Below, piece after piece: positions 44,937-54,133 of a stretch of 64,000 nt of DNA. Positions within the stretch are counted from its first letter, which is position 1. Every line of letters begins with the position of its first letter. The notes under the pieces are model-generated. The model ran no database searches. It was not told the DNA's origin and saw only the letters and a program-made list of their open reading frames with translations. The stretch is from Bacilli bacterium. GTDB lineage: Bacteria; Bacillota_I; Bacilli_A; RFN20; CAG-826. Both the position numbers and the translations under genes were made by a program. The stretch is taken from positions 124,001-188,000 of the forward strand of contig JAFRPF010000016.1 in NCBI GenBank assembly GCA_017429285.1. Reading direction: 5' to 3'.

Positions 44937-45868
44937 AATTTCTTACCTAACAAGCCTTGGTTTCCATTCACGAAAGACTTGTAATCCATTCTATTTTTAC
45001 CCTCTTTTTGAAGTTCGAGGATTTGTAACTGTCCTTTTATAAATTGAACAATTAAAGCGTGTTTATCGGCTTGGATAATCTCTCCAACTTCATGATCTGT
45101 TATTTCATTTAATACTTTAGATTTATAAATTTTTATTTTCTTACCATCTAAATATAGATACGCTCCAGGATGATCCGCTAAACCTTTTATCCAACCGTTT
45201 ATTTTATAAACATCTAAGGATAGATCTAGTTTTTCTTGTTCTGGTTTAATTGTGGGGCAGAAGGAAACTTGTGATTCGTCTTGTTCTTCTCCTTTTAGCT
45301 TTCCATCGATATATAAAGGTAAGGATTCTAGGATTAATTCTTTAGCGGCTACCGCCATTTTTTTAAATAAAGAAGTGGAATTGTCTTCTTCATCAATCAA
45401 TACTTCTTTTTTAGCATACATTCTACCAGCGTCCATCTTATCGACCATCTCCATTAGAGTCATGCCGGTTACCTTTTCATTATTGATTAATGCATACTGT
45501 ATAGGCGCCGCTCCACGATATTTTGGAAGTAAAGAACCGTGTAGATTTAAACATCCATATCTTGGAATATCTAGTAGACCTTGTGGCACAATTTGGCCAT
45601 AGGCCAATGTGATGATAATATCTGGATTTAATTCTTTGACGAACTCGTATTCTTTTCTAATTTTGACGGGCTGAAAAACCGGAATATTATAAGCTTCCGC
45701 TATCTTTTTAGTGGGAACTTTTTCTAATTCTCCTTTTCTTCCGATAGGACGATCGGGTTGAGCGATAAGACCGACGAAATGATATCCGTCATTAATCATC
45801 GCTTCAAAAACACTCGCGGAGATTTCCGGAGTTCCCATAAATACGACACGCAAATTTTCTTTATCCAT
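44930..45868 (-). CDS. fmt: Methionyl-tRNA formyltransferase
   Basis: Formylates initiator Met-tRNA. The N-terminal domain has VVFMGTPEISASVF, the catalytic LNLHGSLLPKYRGAAPIQYALIN and GMTLMEMVDKMDAGRMY. The C-terminal OB domain begins near 205. 312 residues. The ATG is preceded by TATAAT at a distance of 7 bases and has no Shine-Dalgarno sequence. Divergent from the phosphodiesterase gene across 51 bases. Confidence 0.95.
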   Translation of the reverse strand: MDKENLRVVFMGTPEISASVFEAMINDGYHFVGLIAQPDRPIGRKGELEKVPTKKIAEAYNIPVFQPVKIRKEYEFVKELNPDIIITLAYGQIVPQGLLDIPRYGCLNLHGSLLPKYRGAAPIQYALINNEKVTGMTLMEMVDKMDAGRMYAKKEVLIDEEDNSTSLFKKMAVAAKELILESLPLYIDGKLKGEEQDESQVSFCPTIKPEQEKLDLSLDVYKINGWIKGLADHPGAYLYLDGKKIKIYKSKVLNEITDHEVGEIIQADKHALIVQFIKGQLQILELQKEGKNRMDYKSFVNGNQGLLGKKFD

Positions 45869-45875
45869 GGCTTTA

Positions 45876-45903
45876 ATTATAAATTCTTTTTTCTTTTTTC
45901 CAA
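45876..45903 (-). promoter_or_regulatory. Promoter of fmt next to the start codon
   Basis: On the minus strand TTGGAA, a 16-base spacer and TATAAT, with 7 bases between the -10 box and the ATG. Confidence 0.72.
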
Positions 45904-45919
45904 ATAATATATTATTTAC

Positions 45920-46390
45920 ATGCTTATGAAAATCGTCTTAGTAAGTGATAGTCATGGTAACAATATGGCGTTAGAAGAAATTGCGTTACGTCATCCAAAT
46001 GCTGATCTATATCTCCACCTTGGGGATTCTGAATCTGATAGTTATTCAATTTACCCATATCGTTCCGTTAGAGGAAACTGCGATTATTTCGGTGATTTTT
46101 TAGAATATTTGGTTATACCAACTCCATATGGAAACCTCTTTGCTCAGCATAAACCAAATGTAAATTCTAAATTACTAGAAGATAACCAAGTGAGAATATT
46201 TGCGTATGGCCATACCCATCAAAGAAAATTTCTTAATGAAAATGGCTTAATTTTAGTTAATCCAGGAGCAGTAACTTTTGCTCGTGATGGACATGATTCT
46301 TCATATGCAATTTTAGATATTAGCGAGGAAAAAGTTGAAGTAACTTTTCACTCATTAGATGAAACATTTCTAAAAAATAATAATTTTTAG
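45920..46390 (+). CDS. YfcE/MJ0936-family phosphodiesterase
   Basis: A calcineurin-like metallophosphoesterase of about 156 residues. Motifs: LVSDSHGNNMAL, LHLGDSESD, VRGNCDYFGD, FAYGHTHQRKF and LVNPGAVTFARDG. Substrates of the family are small phosphodiesters or nucleotides; the exact one is unknown. There is no Shine-Dalgarno sequence; TATATT ends 6 bases before ATG 45920, and a second ATG follows at 45926. The stop codon is TAG, directly followed by another TAG. Confidence 0.9.
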   Translation: MLMKIVLVSDSHGNNMALEEIALRHPNADLYLHLGDSESDSYSIYPYRSVRGNCDYFGDFLEYLVIPTPYGNLFAQHKPNVNSKLLEDNQVRIFAYGHTHQRKFLNENGLILVNPGAVTFARDGHDSSYAILDISEEKVEVTFHSLDETFLKNNNF

Positions 46391-46418
46391 TAGAATATAT
46401 AACGGAAGGTATAAATTT

Positions 46419-48419
46419 ATGGCTAACAATCAAAGCAAAATTACAGAATTTCTTTCGACCGCTTCATCTTTGATGAACACCACCAAAAAGATGGAAGATA
46501 TTTTCTATCTTACGATGAAAAATAATCAAAAGAGGGTCGCAGTCGAATATATCAACTCAAAAGGAAAAATCAAACACTACCGCTACTCCAGAATGCGTTC
46601 TCACGCTTATGAATTAGCGAGTGCGTTATCTCAATATTTAATTCAACAACCAAAAAATAGACCAATTATTTTAAAGGTTGCTAACTCACCACACTGGGGT
46701 GAAATGTTCTGGGCGATTTTAATGTGTGGTTATAAACCATTACTTATCGACGCTAGAACTTCGAAAGAAGGGGCTATCCATGTCGCTGAAATGAGCAAAG
46801 CTCTTGCCATTATCACCGATGATGCTAATCAATATCCAATCATGAAGATTTCGATCTCTGATTTAATTGAAGAAAAGCACCATTATTCCTTTACTCCAAC
46901 TTGGGAGAACGAAGTTATCTTTTCTTCCAGTGGTACAACTGGTGATGTCAAATTAATGGTTTTCAATGGTGAAAACTTATGTAATCAAATCTGTTGTTCT
47001 TTAGATATGGGCAAAGTAACAGAAGATATTATGTATCCAAAGAAACTTGGTAAGCTTAAAATCTTGGCGATGATTCCATTCCACCATATCTTTGGCTTCG
47101 TCGCTGTCTTCTTATGGTATACATTCTATGGTTGCACAATTGTCTTCCCAAGCAGTAATGCGCCAAGCGATATTCAAAGCATTTGTCAAAAGACTGGTAT
47201 CACCCATGTCTATAGCGTCCCACTATTCTGGGATTCATTAGCATTAGGTGTTTCTAGACGTGCCGCTTTAGAAGGACCACAAAGACAAGAATTATTAGAT
47301 AAGATGATTGGTTATAACACTGGCAAGATTGATAAAGCAGAAGCTGGTATTGCCGCTAGTAAGATTGCTAGAGATAAAGTTCAAGGCAAATTATTAGGTA
47401 ATAAAGTTAGATACTGTATTTCTGGCGGTGGTTTCTTATCTAGAGAAACATTAACTCAAATTAATGGTTTGGGTTATAACCTCTATAATGGTTATGGTAT
47501 GACTGAAATCGGTGTTACTTCTGTGGAATTATCACCAGAAGTTGAAGTGAGATTAAAAGGTAGTATCGGTAAACCATTACACGGTGTTACTTATAAGATT
47601 GATAAGACTGGCGAATTATTAGTCAAATCACCAACAATTCATATTCGTGAAATTATCAACGGAGTTGAACAAAAAGCCACATTAACTGAAGATGGCTATT
47701 TCCGCACCGGTGATATCGCTGAAATCGATGCTACAGGCGGTTATTATTTAAAAGGTCGTATCAAAGATATCATCATCAATCCGGATGGTGAAAATATCTT
47801 CCCGGATGAACTAGAAATCTATTTCAAAGATTTACCTACAGTCAATCAACTTTGTGTCTTGGGTTATTCACCAGAACATAACAATATTGAAAAGATTGCT
47901 TTAGTCCTTGAACTCGATAATAAAGCCACAGAAGAAGATATTAAAGCTATTAAAGCTAAGGTTGAAGAAATCGTTCCAAATCTTCCTCACAAGGTTAAAA
48001 TCGATGGCGTCTTCCTTTCTAAAGGTCGTTTACCATTAGCAAACAATATGAAAGTCAAACGTTTCGTTATCAAGAAAGCTCTCGAAGAGAATAGTAAAGA
48101 ATATTTACCAATTGATAACAAGAAGAAAGCGAAAACCTTTGAAGGTTTTGATAAAGCCACAATTGAAGCAATTTTAGTTCCGATGAGAGAAATTTTCTCT
48201 AAAGTCTTAATCTTACCAACCTTCAAGATTGAAGATGACGCTCACTGGATTAATGATCTCGGTGGAGATTCGATGAGTTATGTCGAATTGATTAGAGATG
48301 TTCAAGATAAATTCGACATCGAATTCCCTGAAGAATTACTCGGTCAAATGGCCTCAGTTAACGACTTCGTTTATGAGGTCGCTAAACTTCAAAAAGCCAA
48401 GAAGGGTGAAAAGAAGTAA
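46419..48419 (+). CDS. Acyl-AMP ligase fused to a C-terminal acyl carrier protein
   Basis: 666 residues. Residues about 30-560 are an adenylate-forming enzyme: FSSSGTTGDVK (A3), MIPFHHIFGF, YNGYGMTEIGVTS (A5), GYFRTGDIAE (A7) and GRIKDIIINPDGENIFPDE (A8); the A10 Lys is in LPLANNMKVKR. Residues about 590-660 are an ACP with the phosphopantetheine Ser618 in LGGDSMSYVEL. It should activate an acid and load it on its own carrier. A fatty acid is a reasonable guess, because plsY is present, but the substrate is not shown. GGAAGG lies 10 bases before the ATG. Confidence 0.87.
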   Translation: MANNQSKITEFLSTASSLMNTTKKMEDIFYLTMKNNQKRVAVEYINSKGKIKHYRYSRMRSHAYELASALSQYLIQQPKNRPIILKVANSPHWGEMFWAILMCGYKPLLIDARTSKEGAIHVAEMSKALAIITDDANQYPIMKISISDLIEEKHHYSFTPTWENEVIFSSSGTTGDVKLMVFNGENLCNQICCSLDMGKVTEDIMYPKKLGKLKILAMIPFHHIFGFVAVFLWYTFYGCTIVFPSSNAPSDIQSICQKTGITHVYSVPLFWDSLALGVSRRAALEGPQRQELLDKMIGYNTGKIDKAEAGIAASKIARDKVQGKLLGNKVRYCISGGGFLSRETLTQINGLGYNLYNGYGMTEIGVTSVELSPEVEVRLKGSIGKPLHGVTYKIDKTGELLVKSPTIHIREIINGVEQKATLTEDGYFRTGDIAEIDATGGYYLKGRIKDIIINPDGENIFPDELEIYFKDLPTVNQLCVLGYSPEHNNIEKIALVLELDNKATEEDIKAIKAKVEEIVPNLPHKVKIDGVFLSKGRLPLANNMKVKRFVIKKALEENSKEYLPIDNKKKAKTFEGFDKATIEAILVPMREIFSKVLILPTFKIEDDAHWINDLGGDSMSYVELIRDVQDKFDIEFPEELLGQMASVNDFVYEVAKLQKAKKGEKK

Positions 48420-48437
48420 AAATTAATGAATAAATAA

Positions 48438-48466
48438 TTGAATTATTTGTTCGCATTTGATAACAT
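48438..48466 (+). promoter_or_regulatory. Promoter of rpsT
   Basis: TTGAAT, a 17-base spacer and TAACAT, then AGAGAGG and the rpsT ATG. Confidence 0.55.
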
Positions 48467-48497
48467 TACTAACGAAATTTAAAAAGAGAGGTAAATT

Positions 48498-48761
48498 ATG
48501 GCAAACATAAAATCCCAAATTAAACGTAATCGCACAAACGAAAAAGCACGTCAAAGAAACGTCTCCGCTAAAAGCGCAGTTCGTACTGCTGCTAAAAAAG
48601 TTAGATTAGCGGTTGAAGCAAAAGATGTCGCAAAAGCGGAAGAAGCTTTAAATAGCGCTTTCCACTTAATCGATAAAACTGTCAGTGATGGTATTCAACA
48701 CAAAAATACTGCCGCTAGACAAAAAGGCGAATTACAACGTTTAGTCAATTCTATTAAATAA
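48498..48761 (+). CDS. rpsT: 30S ribosomal protein S20
   Basis: An all-helical, Lys/Arg/Ala-rich 16S rRNA-binding protein of 87 residues. It has the family opening MANIKSQIKRNRTNEKARQRN and the C-terminal IHKNTAARQKGEL-type segment (IQHKNTAARQKGELQRLV). Convergent with holA, 8 bases away. Confidence 0.96.
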   Translation: MANIKSQIKRNRTNEKARQRNVSAKSAVRTAAKKVRLAVEAKDVAKAEEALNSAFHLIDKTVSDGIQHKNTAARQKGELQRLVNSIK

Positions 48762-48769
48762 TAGAACAA

Positions 48770-49753
48770 TTAATCTCTTTTGAAATTTAATAAGAAAAGT
48801 TCAAAAGCATAGAAGCGGTCCACAAGGCCGCTTTTAATTTGTAAATCTAAATTAAATAAATCATCTAAAGTTTGGTGAATAGCGTTTTCGCTCATCGTAT
48901 ATGTTTGTCTTTTTAGAATTTGGACTCTGATGGGCTTGATATTTAATTCCATAGCAATCTCATCGTTCGTGTAATTTTTCTTGGCTAAAAAGACGACTTG
49001 GCTTAATAAACGGAATTGATTGCCTAACATAGATATCAAAGTCACAGGTTCAACGTTGCTGACCTGTAAATCTCTAAATAGTCCCACTGCTTTTTCTTTT
49101 TCATTATTTAATAAGAAATTAAAAATTTGGAAGGCGTTATCTTCTAAAGGTCTAGTGACCATTAAAATAACATCTTCATATCTAACGTGATCGGTATATA
49201 AGAATAATTTAATAAGACTATTCCTTAATAAAGGAATATCACCTGATGTTCTATCGGTTAATTCCATAACTGCATCACTATCAATACGGCAGTTTGGATT
49301 TTTCTTAATATATTCATTAACAGTTAATTTAACGTATTGGTTCCACTCTTTAACATCTGGATCTTTAATTTCAGTCACTTTGCCTGTTTCTTTAATAATT
49401 TTAATTATCTCTAAAGATGAATCTATCGCTGATGTAGGCACTGTTAAAATCAAATCGCAATCTGGATTTGGATTTTTTAAATAGCTAATTAAAACTTTAT
49501 AATCTTGGTCGCCTTCAATTTTATTTCTTGGTTTTGGTTTCATTAAGAAATAACAATTGTCCACAGCCACAACCTTATGATCATAGCCTAAAGGCACGTA
49601 ATTAGCGTCATCAATGATTTCCTGAATTAAAACATTATTACCATCATATCTCACAAAATTCATATCATCGCGTTCAGGTAAATTTTGTTTAGCGATGTTT
49701 TTAATAACTTTTTTAATCTCGGAACTTTGATTACCAAATACTAGATGAACCAT
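48770..49753 (-). CDS. holA: DNA polymerase III delta subunit
   Basis: Clamp-loader subunit that opens the beta ring. 327 residues with the N-terminal degenerate AAA+ domain (VHLVFGNQSSEIKKVIKNI) and the C-terminal collar domain (NNEKEKAVGLFRDLQVSNVEPVTLISMLGNQFRLLSQV...LNIKPIRVQILKRQ). It follows comEC by 33 bases, the usual comEC-holA-rpsT neighbourhood of Firmicutes. Confidence 0.92.
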   Translation of the reverse strand: MVHLVFGNQSSEIKKVIKNIAKQNLPERDDMNFVRYDGNNVLIQEIIDDANYVPLGYDHKVVAVDNCYFLMKPKPRNKIEGDQDYKVLISYLKNPNPDCDLILTVPTSAIDSSLEIIKIIKETGKVTEIKDPDVKEWNQYVKLTVNEYIKKNPNCRIDSDAVMELTDRTSGDIPLLRNSLIKLFLYTDHVRYEDVILMVTRPLEDNAFQIFNFLLNNEKEKAVGLFRDLQVSNVEPVTLISMLGNQFRLLSQVVFLAKKNYTNDEIAMELNIKPIRVQILKRQTYTMSENAIHQTLDDLFNLDLQIKSGLVDRFYAFELFLLNFKRD

Positions 49754-49786
49754 ATATATAATAATTATACAAAATTAGGTCAAAAA

Positions 49787-51802
49787 CTACATAAAAATGT
49801 AGTTACGATAGGTAATTGTTCCTTCTATATCTGTTCGTCTTATTTTGACGTTATTATCCTCTAATATTTTCAAAACGCTTTTCTTGGGATGACCATATTT
49901 ATTGTTTTTGCCACATGAGATAATTCCCACTTTCGGTTTTAAGAATTTGATAAATTCATCGCACGTTGAAGTCTCTGATCCATGGTGTCCCACTTTTAAG
50001 ATGTCACAATCGATATGTTCATATTCATTAATGATATTTCTTTCCACTTCTTTCGGTGCGTCTCCAGTTATCAAAAAACTCTTATTCATGAGTGTAAAAC
50101 CGATGACTAAAGAATTGTCGTTTTTCTCAGAATATTCGCCGATATGGTTGTTATAATTACTAAAAGTAATTCCATTGATATTTATCGGAAAATCCGTCGC
50201 TTCTTTAACTACATCTTTTACATAATAATTGTTTTTTAAAGAATCTAATGCTCCGACATGATCATAATCATCATGTGTGGTGATAACTAAATCGATATCA
50301 TAGATGCCTTGTTTTTCTAAAAATGGGATTAAGACATTTTTCCCTATATCAACATTTTTTAATCCACCAGTATCGATTAAAACCGCGGTATTCCCCTTTC
50401 TAATTAAACAAGAATCACCTTGACCGACATTAATAAAGGAAACCTGCATCGAAGTGGGCATATATAAAGGAATTAATCTAAATAATAGATAAATGATTTC
50501 TATTAGCCCGTTTAATCGATAAATAGGAATAAAATCAATGCTTCTAAAGTAACAATATGATAATAGTAATAAGATATAACCTAGTAGATACCATTCATTG
50601 AATGGTGGCCCATTAATTTGTATCGATATCTTCGATAACCATCCTAATAGATTTGACACTCCCGTTAATAAGAATGAAACCACTCCATAAATAGGAACAC
50701 CATAGAAACATAATAACGACATTGTCGCTAAAGCAATAAATAATGGGGATAGAAGCGTTTGTAAAACTATCGATAAAGGATTTATGCCGTTGTAAAACTT
50801 AAATTCAAAAGGAATGAATGCAGCATAGATATAAAATAGCTCCACTACCTTCTTTTTAAATCTCTTATACATAAAGGTCATATCTCTAATTAAAGAGATG
50901 ATTATTGGCATGCTCATGCCTAAGATAAAACTCATCTGATAAGCATTATGAAAATCAAATAATAAGAGGATAAATCCATTTATTGATAATAGCTCTAATG
51001 ATTTTATCTTTTTATTAAAGAATATTTCATTAATATATCTTAATAGCTCCATGATCATAATTCTTAAAACGGTAAGTCTAGGAAATGTAAAAATGAAATA
51101 AGGAACTAAAGTAATTAAAGAAACGATTTTAATCCTTTTATCTTTGATAAAATATGAAAGAATGAACGTGAAAAACCTTAAATAAGCATAGATATAAATA
51201 CCAGAGGCATTCACTAGTCTAGATAGATGAAGTTTATCGATATTATTTAAATCCTGATTATCTTCGTGTTCAGAGAATAACATAGATTTAATAAGCGCTC
51301 TTTTTTGTTCATCAAAGTGGTTTAAAAACTTATTTCGTGTTTTTCTGATTTTAATGGGGTTAGTAAACTTAGCCTCTATACCCTTAACATCTATCGAATA
51401 ATATATCCCCTTTTTATTAAGATGATCCTTGAAATCAAATTGACTTTCAAGAACCACAAAATCTAGCTCTTCTTTCTTGCCTTTAACATATAGATAATCT
51501 CCTATTTCATATTCATTATCTTTGTTATAGGCATATAGTTTCTCTCCTTTTGAAAGCAAGATGAAATAATTATCTTTAGAATCGATAACAATGCCTATAA
51601 AGTTTTCCTTTTGTATATCTATTCTTATATAGCTAATTCCAACGCCGATAAAAGTGATTCCTAAACACAATAAGCAAAGCTTACTTTTGTATCTTCTAAA
51701 GACTAAAATTGCTAAAAGAATAACAACTACAGTAAATAATAAAACTGCATAACGAAAGGATAAACCAATCCAAAAGAAGAGAAAGAATAAAAGAAGTATC
51801 AC
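49787..51802 (-). CDS. comEC: DNA-uptake channel ComEC
   Basis: Membrane channel that takes single-stranded DNA across the membrane during competence. Residues about 1-65 are membrane helices, then an OB-like soluble part; about 185-440 is the multi-helix Competence domain. The C-terminal metallo-beta-lactamase domain has VSFINVGQGDSCLIRK, VITTHDDYDHVGAL and VGHHGSETSTCDEF, the motifs of a presumed nuclease for the non-transported strand. 671 residues. It overlaps comEA by 4 nt. Confidence 0.93.
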   Translation of the reverse strand: MILLLFFLFFWIGLSFRYAVLLFTVVVILLAILVFRRYKSKLCLLCLGITFIGVGISYIRIDIQKENFIGIVIDSKDNYFILLSKGEKLYAYNKDNEYEIGDYLYVKGKKEELDFVVLESQFDFKDHLNKKGIYYSIDVKGIEAKFTNPIKIRKTRNKFLNHFDEQKRALIKSMLFSEHEDNQDLNNIDKLHLSRLVNASGIYIYAYLRFFTFILSYFIKDKRIKIVSLITLVPYFIFTFPRLTVLRIMIMELLRYINEIFFNKKIKSLELLSINGFILLLFDFHNAYQMSFILGMSMPIIISLIRDMTFMYKRFKKKVVELFYIYAAFIPFEFKFYNGINPLSIVLQTLLSPLFIALATMSLLCFYGVPIYGVVSFLLTGVSNLLGWLSKISIQINGPPFNEWYLLGYILLLLSYCYFRSIDFIPIYRLNGLIEIIYLLFRLIPLYMPTSMQVSFINVGQGDSCLIRKGNTAVLIDTGGLKNVDIGKNVLIPFLEKQGIYDIDLVITTHDDYDHVGALDSLKNNYYVKDVVKEATDFPININGITFSNYNNHIGEYSEKNDNSLVIGFTLMNKSFLITGDAPKEVERNIINEYEHIDCDILKVGHHGSETSTCDEFIKFLKPKVGIISCGKNNKYGHPKKSVLKILEDNNVKIRRTDIEGTITYRNYIFM

Positions 51803-52341
51803 GTGTGAAGAATGACGTAATTTCTAACTTTTCGATAAGTGGCGTTTCCGATACCGTAAACTTCAGTTAATTGTTCGATGGTTTTGAAAATACCATTTGA
51901 AGTACGATAGCTAACAATGGAACTGGCGATACTAGAAGTAATCCCATTAACACTAGTAAGCTTTTCCGCATCATCTGCGTTGATATTAACTTTGTTAATA
52001 GCGGAACTATTGCAGATATCAGTGTTATCGTATTTGCTAGCTATATAATATGTATTTCCCGCTTTTAAAGGGGCTTCCGAGAAATAAGCTAAATCGTCAG
52101 CATTATTTGTGGTACCACCACTAGCTTGAATTAAATCTGCTAAAGTGATGTTTTCATTTAACGAATAAGTACCAGGCTTATTGACCTCTCCTTCAATCGT
52201 ATATTTGCTTCCACCTTCTCCTTCGACAACTAATGTGGTGTCAGCAGTTTTCGCAGTTTTAGTTACTTTTGGATCAATCATCATGAAGCCTACAATGAGG
52301 ACTGCCGCGGCAATAACTACGCCGATAATGATTTTAAACAT
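51799..52341 (-). CDS. comEA: Competence DNA receptor ComEA
   Basis: Membrane-anchored dsDNA receptor. One N-terminal membrane helix (about 4-24) is followed by an SLBB-like domain (YTIEGEVNKPGTYSL...ADLIQASGG) and a C-terminal helix-hairpin-helix DNA-binding domain (VNINADDAEKLTSVNGI...ASSIVSYRTSNGIFKTIEQL...GIGNATYRKVRNY). 180 residues. First gene of comEA-comEC-holA, behind copy C of the shared leader. Confidence 0.95.
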   Translation of the reverse strand: MFKIIIGVVIAAAVLIVGFMMIDPKVTKTAKTADTTLVVEGEGGSKYTIEGEVNKPGTYSLNENITLADLIQASGGTTNNADDLAYFSEAPLKAGNTYYIASKYDNTDICNSSAINKVNINADDAEKLTSVNGITSSIASSIVSYRTSNGIFKTIEQLTEVYGIGNATYRKVRNYVILHT

Positions 52342-52349
52342 ATAAAAAC

Positions 52350-52396
52350 CCTCCTATATATTAACTAGGGAGGGTATTTACCAATTTGTTCAAAAT
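52350..52396 (-). promoter_or_regulatory. Shared 42-bp upstream element, copy C (comEA)
   Basis: On the minus strand TTTTGAACAAATTGG (GAAC from 52391), then CCCTCCCTA, a short spacer and TAGGAGGG, which contains the Shine-Dalgarno sequence (52355-52350). All spacings equal those in copies A and B. Its arms pair well and are followed by TTTTT, so in this copy the hairpin also resembles a weak terminator. It fills nearly the whole 60 bases between greA and comEA. Confidence 0.72.
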
Positions 52397-52401
52397 TTTG
52401 A

Positions 52402-52872
52402 TTATTTTGAGCCGATTTTTAAGATTTCGACTTTATAAGTCTTGATCGCTTTAACTTCAACGACATCTCCGACTTGTTTACCGATGATGGCTTCACCTAA
52501 AGCACAGGAGTTAGAAATCTTACCGTTGAATGGATCACTTTCTACAGAACCGACAATCATGTATTCAGCTTCTTTACCGCTTTCAAGATATTTAATCTTC
52601 ACTGTAGAACCTAATGCGACACGGTTGCCTCTTGAATTTTCTTCGATAATATCACAGTTATTTAAGATATATTCAATTTCTTTAATTCTGCTTTCAACTT
52701 CCGCTTGTTTGGTTCTAGCGGCATCGTAGTCAGCGTTTTCGCTTAAGTCACCTTGAGCACGAGCTTCTGCTAATTGTCTTTTGACTTCTTCACGTTCGAC
52801 GTCAATTAAATAACGAAGTTCGTCTTCTAATTTTTTATATCCAGCTTTCGTGAGTTTTGTTTTCTCTGCCAT
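52402..52872 (-). CDS. greA: Transcription elongation factor GreA
   Basis: Stimulates transcript cleavage by backtracked RNA polymerase. An N-terminal coiled coil (LTKAGYKKLEDELRYLIDVEREEVKRQLAEARAQGDLSENADYDAA, with acidic tip) and C-terminal FKBP-like domain (SVESDPFNGKISNSCALGEAIIGKQVGD). 156 residues, standard. No clear terminator separates it from comEA. Confidence 0.97.
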   Translation of the reverse strand: MAEKTKLTKAGYKKLEDELRYLIDVEREEVKRQLAEARAQGDLSENADYDAARTKQAEVESRIKEIEYILNNCDIIEENSRGNRVALGSTVKIKYLESGKEAEYMIVGSVESDPFNGKISNSCALGEAIIGKQVGDVVEVKAIKTYKVEILKIGSK

Positions 52873-52956
52873 ATTGATACCTCTTAATTTTTCCTGCGTT
52901 ATTATAACAAATAACGAGAAACAATTTCCATAGTTTATTTATGTCTTGACCTTCTA

Positions 52957-52962
52957 TATAAT
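52957..52962 (+). promoter_or_regulatory. -10 box of the chrA pair next to a GTG start
   Basis: A perfect TATAAT ends 7 bases before GTG 52970. The -35 region (TTTATT, 17 bases upstream) is weak. No Shine-Dalgarno sequence has room between them. Confidence 0.6.
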
Positions 52963-52969
52963 AGAGGGC

Positions 52970-53554
52970 GTGAAAAAAGAGAATAAAATTTATCAAATTT
53001 TGATCCTATTTATAACCTTTTTAAAGGTTGGGGCATTCACCTTTGGTGGCGGATATGCGATGATTCCCATTATTCAAAAGGAAGTTGTCGAGAAAAGAAA
53101 ATGGGCCACAAGCGGTGAAATTTTAGATATTTTAGCCATTAGCGAATCCACTCCTGGGCCGATAAGTGTCAATGCCGCTACCTATGTTGGTTTTAAAGTG
53201 GCTGGTTTCTGGGGGAGTTTCTTTGCAACACTTGGTTTAGTTATCCCTTCTTTTATCATCATTTATATTATTTCATTGTTCTATAAGACATTTATGTCTT
53301 GGTCGATAGTTCAAGCCGCTTTTAAAGGAATATCTGTCGGTGTGATCATCCTTTTATTTATGGCGGTTTTAAAACTTCGTAAAGCGGTCCCAAATTCTCT
53401 TCTTTCAATTGTTATTTTTGCTGCTGTTTTAGCGGGTACTTTAGCGCTTAATATTTTTCAAATTAAGATTCCTTTTATCACATTAGCAATTATCGCTTTA
53501 GGTCTACTTATTGGAGTAATATCCACCTTACTAACCAGAAAGGAGAAAGAATAA
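52970..53554 (+). CDS. ChrA-family transporter, first half-size subunit
   Basis: A short-chain CHR protein with one CHR domain (about 194 residues). It shows the signature FLKVGAFTFGGGYAMIPIIQKEVVEK, then SESTPGPISVNAATYVG and about six membrane helices. Family members export chromate in some bacteria, but many homologues have no known substrate. I prefer GTG 52970 (VKKENKIYQILI); an in-frame TTG at 52946 overlaps the -10 box. It overlaps the second half by one base. Confidence 0.85.
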   Translation: MKKENKIYQILILFITFLKVGAFTFGGGYAMIPIIQKEVVEKRKWATSGEILDILAISESTPGPISVNAATYVGFKVAGFWGSFFATLGLVIPSFIIIYIISLFYKTFMSWSIVQAAFKGISVGVIILLFMAVLKLRKAVPNSLLSIVIFAAVLAGTLALNIFQIKIPFITLAIIALGLLIGVISTLLTRKEKE

Positions 53555-54129
53555 TGATTTATTTTGAATTGTTTTATACTTTCTTCTTAATTGGCCTATT
53601 CACCTTTGGTGGCGGATATGCGATGATTCCGATGATACAAGAGCAAGTAGTTAATAAAGGCTGGTTACAAGAAAGTCAATTAACTGATTTTATCGCGATT
53701 AGCGAATCCACTCCTGGACCATTTGCAATTAACATCTCAACATTTGTTGGTTCTCAAACCGGTGGTGTTTTTGGGGCTATCTGTTCCACTATTGGTGTTG
53801 TTTTACCATCGTTTATCATCATTATCTTAATCTCCTTAATCCTTGCCCGTTTCTTAAAGAATCGTTTCGTAAAAGGGGCATTAAATGGTGTTAAACCTGT
53901 GGTTGTTGCTTTAATTGCCTCTACCGCTATTGTTTTATTAATAAAAATTCTTTTATATCAAGGTCACCCATTATTCTCTCAAAGCCTATATTTTGACCGT
54001 GTTTCTTTTACTTTATTATTAGTGCTTTCATTATTTGCTTTTATATATAAAAGAATGTTTAAAAAAAGCCTAAATCCGATACTACTTATTTTACTAAGCG
54101 CGGTTTTAGGCATTGTTTTATTTTATTAA
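53554..54129 (+). CDS. ChrA-family transporter, second half-size subunit
   Basis: A paralogue of the preceding gene (LIGLFTFGGGYAMIPMIQEQVV, then SESTPGPFAINISTFVG) of 191 residues. It starts in an ATAATG overlap. The two half-size proteins presumably form the antiparallel pair that full-length ChrA makes in one chain. Convergent with the ABC permease, four bases away. Confidence 0.87.
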   Translation: MIYFELFYTFFLIGLFTFGGGYAMIPMIQEQVVNKGWLQESQLTDFIAISESTPGPFAINISTFVGSQTGGVFGAICSTIGVVLPSFIIIILISLILARFLKNRFVKGALNGVKPVVVALIASTAIVLLIKILLYQGHPLFSQSLYFDRVSFTLLLVLSLFAFIYKRMFKKSLNPILLILLSAVLGIVLFY

Positions 54130-54133
54130 TTAA

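Noticed and set aside
52946-52969. TTGACC as -35 box of the chrA pair
   Set aside because: It lies only 5 bases from TATAAT, far too close.
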